A stretch of DNA of 44,251 bases from an uncultured Prevotella sp. (GTDB taxonomy: Bacteria; Bacteroidota; Bacteroidia; Bacteroidales; Bacteroidaceae). Position 1 is the first letter of the stretch. Each line of letters opens with the position of its first letter. Both the position numbers and the translations under genes were made by a program. Shown here in pieces: positions 36,890-44,251 of the stretch. The stretch covers positions 1 through 44,251 of the forward strand of contig CAJOGK010000061.1 of the NCBI GenBank assembly GCA_905234145.1. The letters are read 5' to 3'. The notes under the pieces were generated by a model. That model was given only the letters and a program-made list of their open reading frames with translations, made no database searches and was not told the DNA's origin.

Positions 36890-36907
36890 GATTCTTGTAT
36901 TTGCGTG

Positions 36908-36939
36908 CAAAATTAAGAATAATAATTGAGAAAAACAAA
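36908..36939 (-). promoter_or_regulatory. Promoter of the Panacea-type TA operon
   Basis: On the minus strand the -33 TTTG (36936-36939) and the -7 TAATTTTG (36908-36915) are 20 nt apart, 18 nt upstream of the ATG at 36889. Confidence 0.68.
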
Positions 36940-36957
36940 TTTTTAGAGACATTTTGA

Positions 36958-37052
36958 CCTCCCCTCCTCCCGTAAATAGCCTAAAACGCCTTTGTATAAA
37001 CGTGTTGCGGTACGGGAGGTGTTGCACAAACACCTCCCTAACACCTCCCGTC
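36958..37052 (+). repeat. Palindromic extragenic repeat, copy R2
   Basis: Same orientation as R1, more diverged. It starts with CCTCCCCTCCTCCCG. The left arm (37012-37023) can pair either with 37029-37038 (10 bp) or with 37040-37051 (12 bp, perfect), the same choice of two hairpins as R1. Confidence 0.7.
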
Positions 37053-37400
37053 AATCTCATTAAGAAAAACTTTTTCTTTACACGCTAACATGGCCCTTTT
37101 TGCGCTCTAGTTATGAAAATTTTGCGCCCTAACTAGAGAAATAGTTTTTTCTAGTTTAGCAGAAAATACGGCCTAGCGAAAATATTGTACAGCATTTTTA
37201 GGATCAAAAAGATAGCAAAATTTCTATCAATTTCAGATTTTGCTACTATTAATAGTAAAACTTGCTAGATTTAATGCTAGCACTATTTTGAATTAATAGT
37301 GGTTTTGAAAGCCTAAAAAAATCTTTTCCTTGTTCTGAAGTTATAGGTAAAAATTATTTAATTATGCTTATTTCTCGGTTTTGATATGCTTGAGGAGATA
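37053..37400. other. AT-rich non-coding stretch with dense inverted repeats
   Basis: No credible gene lies here. Inverted repeats include CTCTAGTTA / TAACTAGAG (37105-37113, 37130-37138), TAGCAAAAT / ATTTTGCTA (37213-37221, 37237-37245), a 14-bp palindrome TACTATTAATAGTA (37244-37257), and CACTATT / AATAGTG just after. It is bounded by repeats R2 and R3. A structured RNA, a recombination site or a protein-binding region are possible; I cannot choose. Confidence 0.45.
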
Positions 37401-37501
37401 ACGGGAGGTCTACGGGAGGTGTTTGCGCAACACCTACCGTGCCTTGAGCCCTTTATATAAAGGCGATTCCAGAGAAAACGGGAGGAGGGGAGGTGTTTTT
37501 T
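37401..37501 (-). repeat. Palindromic extragenic repeat, copy R3 (inverted relative to R1)
   Basis: Read on the minus strand it repeats R1 with exact blocks of 19 bp (37483-37501) and 27 bp (37428-37454). The hairpin arms are 37412-37423 and 37429-37440, with one mismatch. It ends about 34 bp before the -7 box of the GH78-GH97 gene. Confidence 0.8.
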
Positions 37502-37510
37502 GAAAAAACT

Positions 37511-37542
37511 CTTGCAAGTTTCGGGATTTTTTTGTATCTTTG
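37511..37542 (+). promoter_or_regulatory. Promoter of the GH78-GH97 gene
   Basis: The -7 TATCTTTG (37535-37542) has a weaker -33 (CTTG, 37511-37514) 20 nt upstream. The leader to the ATG at 37565 is about 18 nt. Confidence 0.65.
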
Positions 37543-37564
37543 CCCCAACTAAAAACTTCTGAAA

Positions 37565-40500
37565 ATGAAACATCTACTAGCTAAAACTGTAATGCTGATA
37601 GCAGGGATGCTGACAATAGCCAGTACAGCCTGTGGACAAGAGAACTATGTAGGCCAGAAAGTGGCTGCTTTAGACGCCAAAACCTGGGAGAGTTCCGAGT
37701 GGATATCTGTTGCTGATGCCCCTATTGCCAAAGGGCGAGCAGGCAAGACGATTCGTGCTGCAGATGGTGCCAACTGGTTTGTGGCAACCATCAAAAACGA
37801 GCAAGAAGTCATCGCAGCCAAATGGATGACTGCAGGACTTGGTGTCTACGAACTCTACCTGAATGGTCAGCTTGTGGGCGAAGAGGTGCTAAAGCCTGGT
37901 TTTACCCACTTTGCCAAAACCAAACGCAGCTTTACTTACAATGTTACCAAGGCCTTTGCGAAGGATAAGGGAAAGGAGAACGTGCTTGCTGCTCAGGTTA
38001 CCCCTGGTTGGTGGGCGGATAAAATCGTAACCCCTGGCGAGAAAGAAGGTATGCTAGGCGAGAAGTGCGCCTTCCGTGGCGTGCTGGAATTGACTTTCGC
38101 TGATGGCACCAAGAAACTATTTGGTACCAACTGCGATACTTGGAAAGCAGGTATTGCTGGTCCCGTAAAGCATGCAGCCATCTTCGACGGTGAGACCTAT
38201 GATGCTCGCGAATTGCCAGGCTATGCTGTCGTCGAAACATTGCAGAAGCCCGTTATTAATCAAGAGTTTAAGGGCGAGATTCTGCCCTCGGAGGGTGCAG
38301 AGATCTATCTGCGTCGCGACCTTGCGTTGTCGCCCAAAAAGACCTATATCTGGGAGGGCGTATCTGGTGCCAAAGAGGCACAGGATAAAAAAGAAGTGGA
38401 ATACGGAAAGGTGAACATCAAGTACAGCTACGTTACAGGTCAGACCTTTACGCTGAAAAAGGGCGAGACCCTCGTAGTTGACTTTGGTCAGAATTGCTCA
38501 GGCGTACCAGCATTTACTTTCAAGGCCAAGGAAGGTACCCAACTTACTTGTTTGCCAGCAGAGATTCTGAACGATGGCAATGGTGCAGAGCGCAGAGGGA
38601 TGGATGGCCCTGAGGGGAGCGTCCATCGCAGAAACCTACGTATTCAGGACTCAGGCGTACGCATCGACTATACCTTTGGCAAGGATGCAGATTACGTCAA
38701 CTATTACCCCCACTGCACCTTCTTTGGCTATCGCTATATCTCAGTAACAGCTGGCGATGACGTAGAATTCAAGAAAATCGTATCGATACCGATTACTTCG
38801 ATAGCCCAGAACCTCGAAATAGGCACCATCACCACAGGAAACGAACTTATTAACAAGTTGATTTCGAACACCCGCTGGGGTCAGCGTTCCAATTATCTCT
38901 CTGTGCCCACGGATTGTCCTCAGCGTGACGAGCGTCTGGGCTGGATGGCTGATACTCAGGTATTTACAGAGGCAGGCTCGTTCTTTGCCAATACCGATCG
39001 TTTCTTCCATAAATGGATGCGCGACGTGAGAGATTCTCAGAGCGAAACGGGAGGATACCCTGGTGTGGCCCCTACGGCCCAATATGGCAACGAGATGATG
39101 CGACTGGGATGGGCAGATGCTGGTATCATCGTACCTTGGACCATCTGGAAACAGTTTGGCGACAAGGCTATCGTGGATGAGAGTTGGGAATCGATGACTC
39201 GCTTTATGAACCATATCAACGAGGTGAAATATAACCACGAAGCACTCGTAAAGGAGAATGGCAACTACCAATGGGCAGACTGGTTGAGTTGTGAGGCTCT
39301 CGAGACTTGCGTCAATCTCGCCTTTGATAAGAACTGGAAGCCTTATCCCGATGCCATCATCTATTGGAACTACCTGAGTGCCAGCTATTGGTTGATCGAT
39401 GCAGAGATGATGCGGGATATGGCAAAAGCTACGGGTCGCGACAGCAAGCAATACGAGCAAATGGCAGAAACAGCAAGGGCCTATCTGAAAGAGCAATTCC
39501 TCGACAAGGAAGGCAACTTTAAGACCACTGTGCTTAACACCATGCAGACCCCTGCCCTCTTTGCCCTGAAGAATAAATTGGTAGAGGGCAAGGCCAAAGA
39601 GAATGTGATTGCTCGCTTGCGCCAGAACTTTGCAGAGCACGGCAATTGCTTGCAGACGGGCTTCCTGGGTACCTCTATCCTGATGGCAACGCTGACAGAA
39701 AACGGCATGAGCGACATCGCTTACGAACTACTCTTCCAGCGTAAGAACCCAAGTTGGATTTACTCTATCGATAATGGTGCAACCACCATCTGGGAGCGTT
39801 GGAACAGCTATACCAAAGACAAGGGCTTAGGTCCTAATGGTATGAACAGCTTTAATCACTATGCCTATGGAGCCGTATGCGAATGGATTTGGGAGACAGC
39901 AGCAGGCATCGCCACAGATGTTGCAAACCCAGGCTTCAAGCATATCATCATGAAACCCATCCCTGATAAGCGACTGGGTTATATTAAGGCTGAATACCAA
40001 TCTGCAGCAGGACTCATCAAGAGTGCTTGGCGATATGAGGGCAACCAATGGATATGGGACTTCACGATTCCTGAGGGCGCCACAGCTACTGTAACCCTAC
40101 CTGGTGAGACTACCTCGAAAGAATACACAAGTGGTACTTATCAGTTGATTCAGACGGTAGCCAACGATGAGCCTCTGGTACTGAAGAGTCCTGACGGACA
40201 ATTGGAAATGACCTTCCTAGTAGATGGTGGTGTGCCCAAATATACCCTGAAGCGTGGCAACCAAGACGTGATTCTGCCCTCGAAAATGGGCTTTGAGTTG
40301 ATGGGAGGTCAGTGTCTCGACAAAGACTTCATCCTTACAGCCTCATCTTCCAGCACCTTCGATGAGACTTGGCAACCTGTATGGGGCGAGGAAGCCAACA
40401 TCCGCAACCATTACAATGAGCTCTTTGTAACCCTTCAGCAACCACTGAAAGAAGAGGGAAAGAAGCCCACAGTGATGCAAATCAGATTCCGGCTTTACGA

Positions 40501-42367
40501 CGATGGTCTGGGATTCAGATACGAGTTCCCCATGGAAAACTCACTGACCTACTTTATGGTCAAGGAAGAGCTAACACAATTTGCCCTTACTGGTGACCAC
40601 ACCGTATGGTGGGTTCCTGGCGATTATTCTACACAAGAATATCCCACCACAGAATCAAAACTATCGGATGTTCGCAGACTCTCGCCAGACATCCGAGTAA
40701 AAGGCGGATGGCCTCGTCAGGCCTCTTCGCCCTGTGGCGTTCAGACTGCTGTTCAGATGAAGACAGCTGAGGGTCTTTACATCAATATCCATGAGGCAGC
40801 AGTACTCGACTATCCCACCACGAATCTGGACCTCGACGACCAGACCTTCGTGATGACCACCCATCTGACACCAGATGCAGAAGGCGTGAAAGCCCGTATG
40901 CAGGCTCCTTGCAAGACCCCTTGGCGCTCTATCATGGTTTGTAAGAGTGCCACAGATGTACTCGCATCACGATTAGTGCTGAACCTGAACGATCCTTGTG
41001 TGATTGAGGATACGTCGTGGATTCATCCTACAAAGTACATGGGCGTTTGGTGGGAGATGATTACAGGCAAGAGCCACTGGTCGTACACCAGCGATTATCC
41101 CTCCGTACAATTGGGCAAGACAGACTATGCCCACTCTACCCCTCATCATCGTCATGGTGCCAACAATGAGAACGTTCGTCGCTACATCGACTTTGCTTCA
41201 GAGAATGGCTTCGATGCCCTTTTGATAGAAGGTTGGAACGAAGGATGGGAAGACTGGTATGGTTGTCAGAAAGACTTTGTGTTCGATTTCATTACACCTT
41301 ATCCCGATTTCGATCTTCCTGCTCTGAACCAATATGCCCATCAGAAGGGTATCAGACTGATTATGCACCATGAGAGTTCATCATCAACCCTGAACTACGA
41401 GCGATGGATGAAGGAAGCATACGACCTGATGAACAAATATGGTTACGATGCTGTAAAGAGTGGCTACGTGGGTAAGATTATCCCTTATGGCGACTATCAT
41501 TACAGTCAACCTACCATCAATCACTATCACTATGCCATCACAGAAGCAGCCAAGCGACACATCATGGTAAATGCCCACGAGGCCGTACGTCCCACAGGTC
41601 TCTGTCGCACTTGGCCCAACATGATTGGCAACGAAAGTGCTCAGGGAACAGAGTTCCGTGCTGGCATCTTACCTGGACACACCACGATTCTGCCATTTAC
41701 TAGATTGCAGGGTGGCCCGATGGACTATACCCCTGGTATCTTTGAAACAGATCTTTCGAAAGTATCGGGATGGGATGAGCACCTGAAGTACACCATCTGT
41801 AATCAATTGGCACTCTACGTTACTTTCTACTCGCCCCTGCAGATGGCTGCAGACCTTCCAGAGAACTATGCACGATTCATGGATGCCTTCCAATTTATAA
41901 AGGATGTAGCAGTAGACTGGGACAAGAGTCTGTATCTGGATGCAGAGCCTGGTGCTTATATCATCACCGCTCGCCATCCGAAGCTATCGTCGCTGAATAA
42001 AGCTGCAGCTGGTGTGGCTTCGCTCCCTGATGGCAAGAAGGATATGGTAAGCAATGCAGCCAAGTTTGTTTACGCTTTGCCAGAGAATGCAACAGCAAAG
42101 GATTTGGAGGGGGCACAACCTCGTGATGTTTGGTACGTAGGAGGTATTACAGATGAGCATGCCCGCAATGTCTCTGTGAAGCTCGACTTCCTGAAACCTG
42201 GAACAAAATACGAGGCTACCATCTATGCAGACGCTCCTGATGCCGACTTTGAAACAAATAGTCAGGCTTATACCATCACTCGCAAGGTTGTAAGCTCAAA
42301 AACGACCTTGAAGCTCTGGATGGCTCGCTCTGGAGGATTTGCAATTTCGATAAGAGAAATGAAGTAG
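37565..42367 (+). CDS. Bimodular GH78 alpha-L-rhamnosidase / GH97 alpha-glucosidase fusion
   Basis: This is a 1600-residue exported protein (hydrophobic signal ending near STACGQE; whether that Cys is lipidated is unclear). Residues ~25-860 are GH78: an N-terminal sugar-binding domain (GVYELYLNGQLVGEEVLKPGFTH), VVDFGQNCSG, the acid motif TDCPQRDERLGWMADTQ, then TTIWERWNSY and NHYAYGAVCEWIWE near the base. Residues ~866-1600 are a complete GH97: VWGEEANIRNHYNEL, GDHTVWWVPGDYS, YMGVWWEMITG, LLIEGWNEGWEDW, VKSGYVGKIIPYG, PNMIGNESAQG. Like the GH97 at 17182 it has KSGYVG where retaining members have Asp, so inverting alpha-glucosidase chemistry is expected. Near its end it has an extra ~40 residues missing from that paralogue. 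It should remove alpha-rhamnose and alpha-glucose from one substrate. Confidence 0.92.
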   Translation: MKHLLAKTVMLIAGMLTIASTACGQENYVGQKVAALDAKTWESSEWISVADAPIAKGRAGKTIRAADGANWFVATIKNEQEVIAAKWMTAGLGVYELYLNGQLVGEEVLKPGFTHFAKTKRSFTYNVTKAFAKDKGKENVLAAQVTPGWWADKIVTPGEKEGMLGEKCAFRGVLELTFADGTKKLFGTNCDTWKAGIAGPVKHAAIFDGETYDARELPGYAVVETLQKPVINQEFKGEILPSEGAEIYLRRDLALSPKKTYIWEGVSGAKEAQDKKEVEYGKVNIKYSYVTGQTFTLKKGETLVVDFGQNCSGVPAFTFKAKEGTQLTCLPAEILNDGNGAERRGMDGPEGSVHRRNLRIQDSGVRIDYTFGKDADYVNYYPHCTFFGYRYISVTAGDDVEFKKIVSIPITSIAQNLEIGTITTGNELINKLISNTRWGQRSNYLSVPTDCPQRDERLGWMADTQVFTEAGSFFANTDRFFHKWMRDVRDSQSETGGYPGVAPTAQYGNEMMRLGWADAGIIVPWTIWKQFGDKAIVDESWESMTRFMNHINEVKYNHEALVKENGNYQWADWLSCEALETCVNLAFDKNWKPYPDAIIYWNYLSASYWLIDAEMMRDMAKATGRDSKQYEQMAETARAYLKEQFLDKEGNFKTTVLNTMQTPALFALKNKLVEGKAKENVIARLRQNFAEHGNCLQTGFLGTSILMATLTENGMSDIAYELLFQRKNPSWIYSIDNGATTIWERWNSYTKDKGLGPNGMNSFNHYAYGAVCEWIWETAAGIATDVANPGFKHIIMKPIPDKRLGYIKAEYQSAAGLIKSAWRYEGNQWIWDFTIPEGATATVTLPGETTSKEYTSGTYQLIQTVANDEPLVLKSPDGQLEMTFLVDGGVPKYTLKRGNQDVILPSKMGFELMGGQCLDKDFILTASSSSTFDETWQPVWGEEANIRNHYNELFVTLQQPLKEEGKKPTVMQIRFRLYDDGLGFRYEFPMENSLTYFMVKEELTQFALTGDHTVWWVPGDYSTQEYPTTESKLSDVRRLSPDIRVKGGWPRQASSPCGVQTAVQMKTAEGLYINIHEAAVLDYPTTNLDLDDQTFVMTTHLTPDAEGVKARMQAPCKTPWRSIMVCKSATDVLASRLVLNLNDPCVIEDTSWIHPTKYMGVWWEMITGKSHWSYTSDYPSVQLGKTDYAHSTPHHRHGANNENVRRYIDFASENGFDALLIEGWNEGWEDWYGCQKDFVFDFITPYPDFDLPALNQYAHQKGIRLIMHHESSSSTLNYERWMKEAYDLMNKYGYDAVKSGYVGKIIPYGDYHYSQPTINHYHYAITEAAKRHIMVNAHEAVRPTGLCRTWPNMIGNESAQGTEFRAGILPGHTTILPFTRLQGGPMDYTPGIFETDLSKVSGWDEHLKYTICNQLALYVTFYSPLQMAADLPENYARFMDAFQFIKDVAVDWDKSLYLDAEPGAYIITARHPKLSSLNKAAAGVASLPDGKKDMVSNAAKFVYALPENATAKDLEGAQPRDVWYVGGITDEHARNVSVKLDFLKPGTKYEATIYADAPDADFETNSQAYTITRKVVSSKTTLKLWMARSGGFAISIREMK

Positions 42368-42397
42368 TTAAGAAGTTGAAGAAGTTAAGAAGTTAAG
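42366..42397 (+). repeat. Tandem octamer-like repeat in the GH97-GH92 spacer
   Basis: About four units of AGTTAAGA / AGTTGAAGA fill the spacer between the stop at 42367 and the GH92 start at 42402. Slippage here would change spacing to the next start codon. Confidence 0.6.
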
Positions 42398-42401
42398 CCA
42401 T

Positions 42402-44251
42402 ATGAAAAAGATTTTATTAGGTTTATCATTTGTCATTTGTCATTTAGTATTTGCCCAAGCTGCATCAAAGCTGGAGCCAGTAGATTACGTTAGCACACTT
42501 GTGGGTACAGAATCCACGTTCAGTCTTTCAACAGGTAATACTTATCCAGCAATCGCTATGCCTTGGGGCATGAACTTCTGGGTGCCTCAAACTGGCAAGA
42601 TGGGCGATGGATGGCAATATACTTACAGTGCCGAAAAAATTAGAGGCTTTAAGCAGACTCACCAACCAAGTCCTTGGATTAACGACTATGGTCAGTTCTC
42701 GCTGATGCCCACGGTGGGAGAAAAGGTCTTCGATGAGAACAAGCGAGCCAGCTGGTTCTCACATAAAGCAGAGACAGCCTTACCTTATTATTATAGGGTG
42801 TATCTGGCAGACTATGATGTCATCGCAGAAATGGCACCTACAGCTCGTGCTGTCATGATGCAGTTTACCTTTCCAAAGACAGATCAGGCCAACATTGTAA
42901 TTGATGCCTTCGACAAAGGGTCGTATATCAAAGTTCTGCCTAACGAAAGAAAGATTATCGGCTATACCACTCGTAATAGTGGTGGTGTGCCTGAGAACTT
43001 CAAGAACTATTTCGTGATTCTGTTCGACAAGGCTTTCAGTGAGGTGGTAACTGTTGAAGATAGTATCTTCAGTGATGCTCATGAGATAGAGACCAATCAT
43101 GCTGGTGCCATCGTTACCTTTAAGACCAAGAAAGGCGAGAAGATTTGTGCTCAGGTAGCCTCATCGTTTATCAGTTTTGAACAGGCTGAGGTAAACCTCC
43201 AGGAACTGGATAATGAGCCCATCGAACAAGTAAGACAGAGAGGACGCAACTCCTGGAACGAAATCCTAGGCAAGATAGAGGTTGAGGATGATAACATCGA
43301 CCATCTGCGCACCTTCTATAGTTGCTTGTATCGCTCTGTACTCTTCCCTCGTAGTTTCTTTGAGGTAACAGCTACTGGCGAAACAGTGCATTACAGCCCT
43401 TATAATGGCGAGGTCAGAAAGGGCTATATGTTTACTGACACAGGTTTCTGGGATACCTTCCGTTGTCTGTTCCCCTTGCTAAACCTGATCTATCCATCCA
43501 TCAACGAACAGATGCAGGATGGTTTGGTAAACGCTTGGTTAGAGAGTGGATTCCTACCAGAATGGGCTAGTCCTGGTCATCGTGGTTGTATGGTGGGCAA
43601 TAACTCTGCCTCTATCGTGGCAGATGCCTATCTGAAAGGTTTGCGCCACTACGATATCGAGGCACTTTGGAAAGCTGTAGTCAATGGAACCAGAACGGTT
43701 CATCCTACTGTCAGTTCTACAGGAAGGTTAGGTCATCAGTACTATAATCTCCTAGGCTATGTACCTTGTGATGTAGACATTAAAGAAAGTGCTGCTCGCA
43801 CCCTAGAGTATGCCTACGACGATTGGTGTATCTATCAGTTGGGTAAGGCCTTAGGCAAACCGGAGAAAGAGATTGGTGTTTATGCCCGTCGTGCCATGAA
43901 CTATAAGAATCTATTTGACCCGTCGACAAATCTGATGCGAGGCAAGAAAGAAAATGGTCAATGGGCTACACCTTTCAACCCACTGAAATGGGGCGATGCC
44001 TTTACAGAAGGTAATAGTTGGCATTATACATGGTCCGTCTTCCACGACCCGAAAGGACTGATTAATCTGATGGGAGGCAAGAAGGTGTTCAACCAGATGC
44101 TCGACTCTGTATTCGCCTTGCCACCTGTCTTCGACGATAGCTATTATGGCTTCCCCATCCATGAGATTCGTGAGATGCAGATTATGAACATGGGCAACTA
44201 TGCACATGGCAATCAACCTATCCAACACATGATTTACCTCTATGGTTATAG
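42402..44251 (+). CDS. GH92 alpha-mannosidase, second gene (3' end outside window)
   Basis: The frame is open from the ATG at 42402 to the window end, giving 616 residues. A signal peptide (MKKILLGLSFVICHLVFAQ) is followed by GH92 motifs: VDYVSTLVGTESTFSLSTGNTYPAIAMPWGM, FKQTHQPSPWINDYGQF, FWDTFRCLFPLLNLIYP, FTEGNSWHYTWSVFHDPKGL and YAHGNQPIQHMIYLYGY. The family is calcium-dependent inverting exo-alpha-mannosidases. This copy differs from the broken GH92 at 9023-11184, so the locus probably keeps GH92 activity if the rest of this gene is intact. It sits 34 nt downstream of the GH78-GH97 fusion in the same operon. Heptamer repeats form part of its signal peptide coding sequence (42426-42446). 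Confidence 0.93.
   Translation, partial: MKKILLGLSFVICHLVFAQAASKLEPVDYVSTLVGTESTFSLSTGNTYPAIAMPWGMNFWVPQTGKMGDGWQYTYSAEKIRGFKQTHQPSPWINDYGQFSLMPTVGEKVFDENKRASWFSHKAETALPYYYRVYLADYDVIAEMAPTARAVMMQFTFPKTDQANIVIDAFDKGSYIKVLPNERKIIGYTTRNSGGVPENFKNYFVILFDKAFSEVVTVEDSIFSDAHEIETNHAGAIVTFKTKKGEKICAQVASSFISFEQAEVNLQELDNEPIEQVRQRGRNSWNEILGKIEVEDDNIDHLRTFYSCLYRSVLFPRSFFEVTATGETVHYSPYNGEVRKGYMFTDTGFWDTFRCLFPLLNLIYPSINEQMQDGLVNAWLESGFLPEWASPGHRGCMVGNNSASIVADAYLKGLRHYDIEALWKAVVNGTRTVHPTVSSTGRLGHQYYNLLGYVPCDVDIKESAARTLEYAYDDWCIYQLGKALGKPEKEIGVYARRAMNYKNLFDPSTNLMRGKKENGQWATPFNPLKWGDAFTEGNSWHYTWSVFHDPKGLINLMGGKKVFNQMLDSVFALPPVFDDSYYGFPIHEIREMQIMNMGNYAHGNQPIQHMIYLYGY
42426..42446 (+). repeat. Three heptamers in the GH92 signal peptide coding region
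   Basis: TCATTTG, TCATTTG and TCATTTA follow one another and encode part of the hydrophobic core of the signal peptide. Slippage by one unit would shift the frame. Confidence 0.6.

Noticed and set aside
36890..37060. N-terminal extension of the Panacea-type protein
   Set aside because: It runs backwards through its own promoter and through repeat R2, and has no similarity to the domain.
34841..37540. Shared GTTTCGGGATTTTTT next to R1 and R3 as a target-site duplication
   Set aside because: At 34841 it is the right arm of the susD2 terminator. At 37519 no left arm is present. Same orientation and small differences make chance or common terminator composition as likely.
37441..37565. Invertible promoter switching the GH78-GH97 gene
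   Set aside because: The promoter at 37511-37542 lies outside the R1/R3 inverted repeats, so inversion would not turn it around.
1..44251. CRISPR arrays, tRNA or rRNA genes, insertion sequences
   Set aside because: No regularly spaced repeat array, cloverleaf, rRNA segment or transposase-like protein was seen in either strand.

Overview
The window looks like a chromosomal stretch of a Bacteroidota species, most likely order Bacteroidales and probably Prevotellaceae. The grounds are two SusC/SusD pairs, many periplasmic or surface glycoside hydrolases with Sec or lipoprotein signals, and promoters of the Bacteroidota type (a -7 box TAnnTTTG, several with a -33 TTTG about 20 nt upstream). I identified families from recognisable motifs only and ran no database search. 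I see no tRNA, rRNA, CRISPR array or transposase.

Layout. (1) 1-2390: the 3' end of a GH3 beta-glucosidase-like gene converges with, and overlaps by 4 nt, a polysaccharide flippase on the minus strand. (2) 2460-7560, plus strand: a stand-alone PIG-L/LmbE deacetylase that looks like the C-terminal part of the NagB-LmbE fusion of Bacteroidales, a frame-broken GH20, and an intact GH20 with a PA14-like end, closed by a strong terminator. (3) 7560-14691, minus strand: GH2, a frame-broken GH92, then GH125. (4) 14806-21193, plus strand: GH18, a frame-broken GH29, GH97, and a frame-broken GH65. (5) 21228-34860, plus strand: susC1-susD1-DUF6057 membrane protein-TolB-like lipoprotein, then susC2-susD2 and a terminator. 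The two susC promoters carry an identical 15-bp element at exactly the same distance from the start codon. (6) 34883-37501: three copies of a palindromic repeat bracket a higBA toxin-antitoxin pair and a second TA-like pair (Panacea-type antitoxin plus an unknown small protein), followed by an AT-rich palindromic non-coding stretch. (7) 37511-end: a GH78-GH97 fusion enzyme followed by a second GH92 that runs off the window.

Taken together this is a polysaccharide utilisation locus for an alpha-mannose-rich glycan with a beta-mannosyl-chitobiose core, that is, an N-glycan. GH92 and GH125 would trim alpha-mannose, GH2 the core beta-mannose, GH18 the chitobiose, GH20 the GlcNAc and GH29 the fucose. 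The PIG-L deacetylase may handle released GlcNAc derivatives. Two inverting-type GH97 modules and a GH65 of the kojibiosidase/PGGHG-like clade add alpha-glucose removal, which would fit glucosylated high-mannose N-glycans. The GH78 module adds rhamnose. The substrate is inferred. No regulator (HTCS, SusR, ECF sigma/anti-sigma) lies in the window.

The most striking oddity is that four enzymes (GH20, GH92, GH29, GH65) are each split by one frame-disrupting lesion. In three of them family motifs suggest a loss of 13 or 14 nt, and the fourth has the matching frame offset. This may be real gene decay or an assembly artefact.
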